Origin: Anaerolineae bacterium
GTDB lineage: Bacteria > Chloroflexota > Anaerolineae > Epilineales > JAHCIE01
Assembly (NCBI GenBank): GCA_026129385.1
Contig: JAHCIE010000191.1
Span: 1-6,437 of the forward strand
DNA: 6,437 bases
Reading direction: 5' to 3'
Made by a program: the position numbers and the translations under genes. The notes under the pieces are model-generated. The model was not told the origin of the DNA. It searched no databases and worked only from the letters and a program-made list of their open reading frames with translations. This document shows, piece after piece, positions 6,248 through 6,437 of the stretch (the stretch's first letter is position 1; every line of letters starts with the position of its first letter).

Positions 6248-6263
6248 AGCGGCGCGGAACGGT

Positions 6264-6292
6264 TTGACTGTGAGCTAGACTCGTCGTATAAT
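6264..6292 (+). promoter_or_regulatory. Near-consensus promoter pointing right (Pc-like)
   Basis: TTGACT (6264-6269), a 17-base spacer and a perfect TATAAT (6287-6292): 11 of 12 matches to the sigma70 consensus with ideal spacing. It lies in the intI leader and points away from intI, with a start expected near 6299. In integrons the cassette promoter Pc has this direction. What it transcribes lies mostly beyond the right edge. Confidence 0.6.
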
Positions 6293-6308
6293 GTGCTATT
6301 ATACGACG
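6282..6308. promoter_or_regulatory. 11-bp perfect inverted repeat covering two -10 boxes (candidate operator)
   Basis: Arms CGTCGTATAAT (6282-6292) and ATTATACGACG (6298-6308) are exact complements separated by five bases. Each arm contains TATAAT, one per strand, so a dimeric repressor bound here would block both the intI promoter and the rightward promoter. It does not match LexA boxes of the CTGT-N8-ACAG or GAAC-N4-GTTC kinds. The AT-rich arms stand out from the GC-rich surroundings. Confidence 0.6.
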
Positions 6309-6327
6309 CAGTACAGCCGAATTGCAA
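6298..6327 (-). promoter_or_regulatory. Promoter of intI (PintI-like)
   Basis: On the - strand TTGCAA (6327-6322), an 18-base spacer and a perfect TATAAT (6303-6298). The start would be near 6291, giving about 44 bases of leader before ATG 6247. The -35 matches the consensus at four of six positions. Confidence 0.55.
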
Positions 6328-6343
6328 GTCAGACGCCGCAGGT

Positions 6344-6437
6344 CTATGGCAGCGCCTGCCTCTGGCTTCTATCTTCTATGTGGAAGCGCCCCAAGGGTTC
6401 GTCGTCGAACTCCGTGCCTGGCCTCCGCCATGTCTGC
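6344..6437 (-). CDS. Possible 3' end of a gene entering from the right edge
   Basis: A - strand frame is open from the window edge to a TAG at 6344-6346. It reads TWRRPGTEFDDEPLGRF followed by HIEDRSQRQALP, a composition normal for a protein C-terminus, and 22 of its 30 third codon positions are G or C. No family is recognisable. Two + strand frames (ATG 6346 and ATG 6378) are also open to the edge; the one at 6346 has codon use less like the neighbouring genes. If this gene is real, the rightward promoter at 6264-6292 would run antisense into it. Confidence 0.25.
   Translation of the reverse strand, partial: QTWRRPGTEFDDEPLGRFHIEDRSQRQALP

Noticed and set aside
6248..6340. LexA/SOS control of intI, as known for some integrons
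   Set aside because: No CTGT-N8-ACAG or GAAC-N4-GTTC site is visible between the intI start and its promoter.

Overview
The window is a GC-rich bacterial segment with strong Shine-Dalgarno sites. It most resembles Chloroflexota: an NB-ARC/TPR 'predicted ATPase' tail, a DUF6220-like four-helix membrane protein, a tiny protein of a style I associate with that phylum, and a GC-rich diheme cytochrome c. This lineage call is an inference from protein style, not from a database match.

Left part (1-4441, all + strand). The window opens inside a large signalling or regulatory ATPase with TPR repeats, whose N-terminus lies beyond the left edge. After 128 bases holding a strong hairpin come five closely packed genes: a DUF6220-like membrane protein (1805-2275), a 69-aa soluble protein (2293-2502), a six-helix membrane protein (2553-3185), a membrane-anchored diheme cytochrome c (3271-4173), and an 88-aa membrane protein (4175-4441). 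Gaps of 17, 50, 85 and 1 bases suggest one operon devoted to membrane or redox functions. Its two larger gaps are filled by a short palindrome-bearing repeat (about 48 bp, 88% identical by hand alignment) that also supplies the last codons and stop codon of the gene in front. A third, tandem copy of the palindrome lies before the cytochrome gene.

Right part (4420-6437, mainly - strand). A convergent gene for a pRiA4b ORF-3 family protein (4420-4980) overlaps the end of the 88-aa gene by 22 bases. It has its own TTGACA-type promoter. Upstream of it lies a complete integron-type tyrosine recombinase (IntI family, 5225-6247) with all expected catalytic residues and the IntI-specific insert, followed by an intrinsic-terminator-like hairpin. 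The 190 bases between intI and the right edge hold an 11-bp perfect inverted repeat. Both arms contain TATAAT, giving two overlapping face-to-face promoters: one into intI and one pointing rightward, the arrangement expected of an integron PintI/Pc pair. No consensus attI core or attC site is visible, so a cassette array, if there is one, must lie outside the window.

The most interesting items are the face-to-face promoter/palindrome of the integrase and the palindromic repeat that forms the 3' ends of two neighbouring genes. No complete new multi-gene system could be demonstrated.
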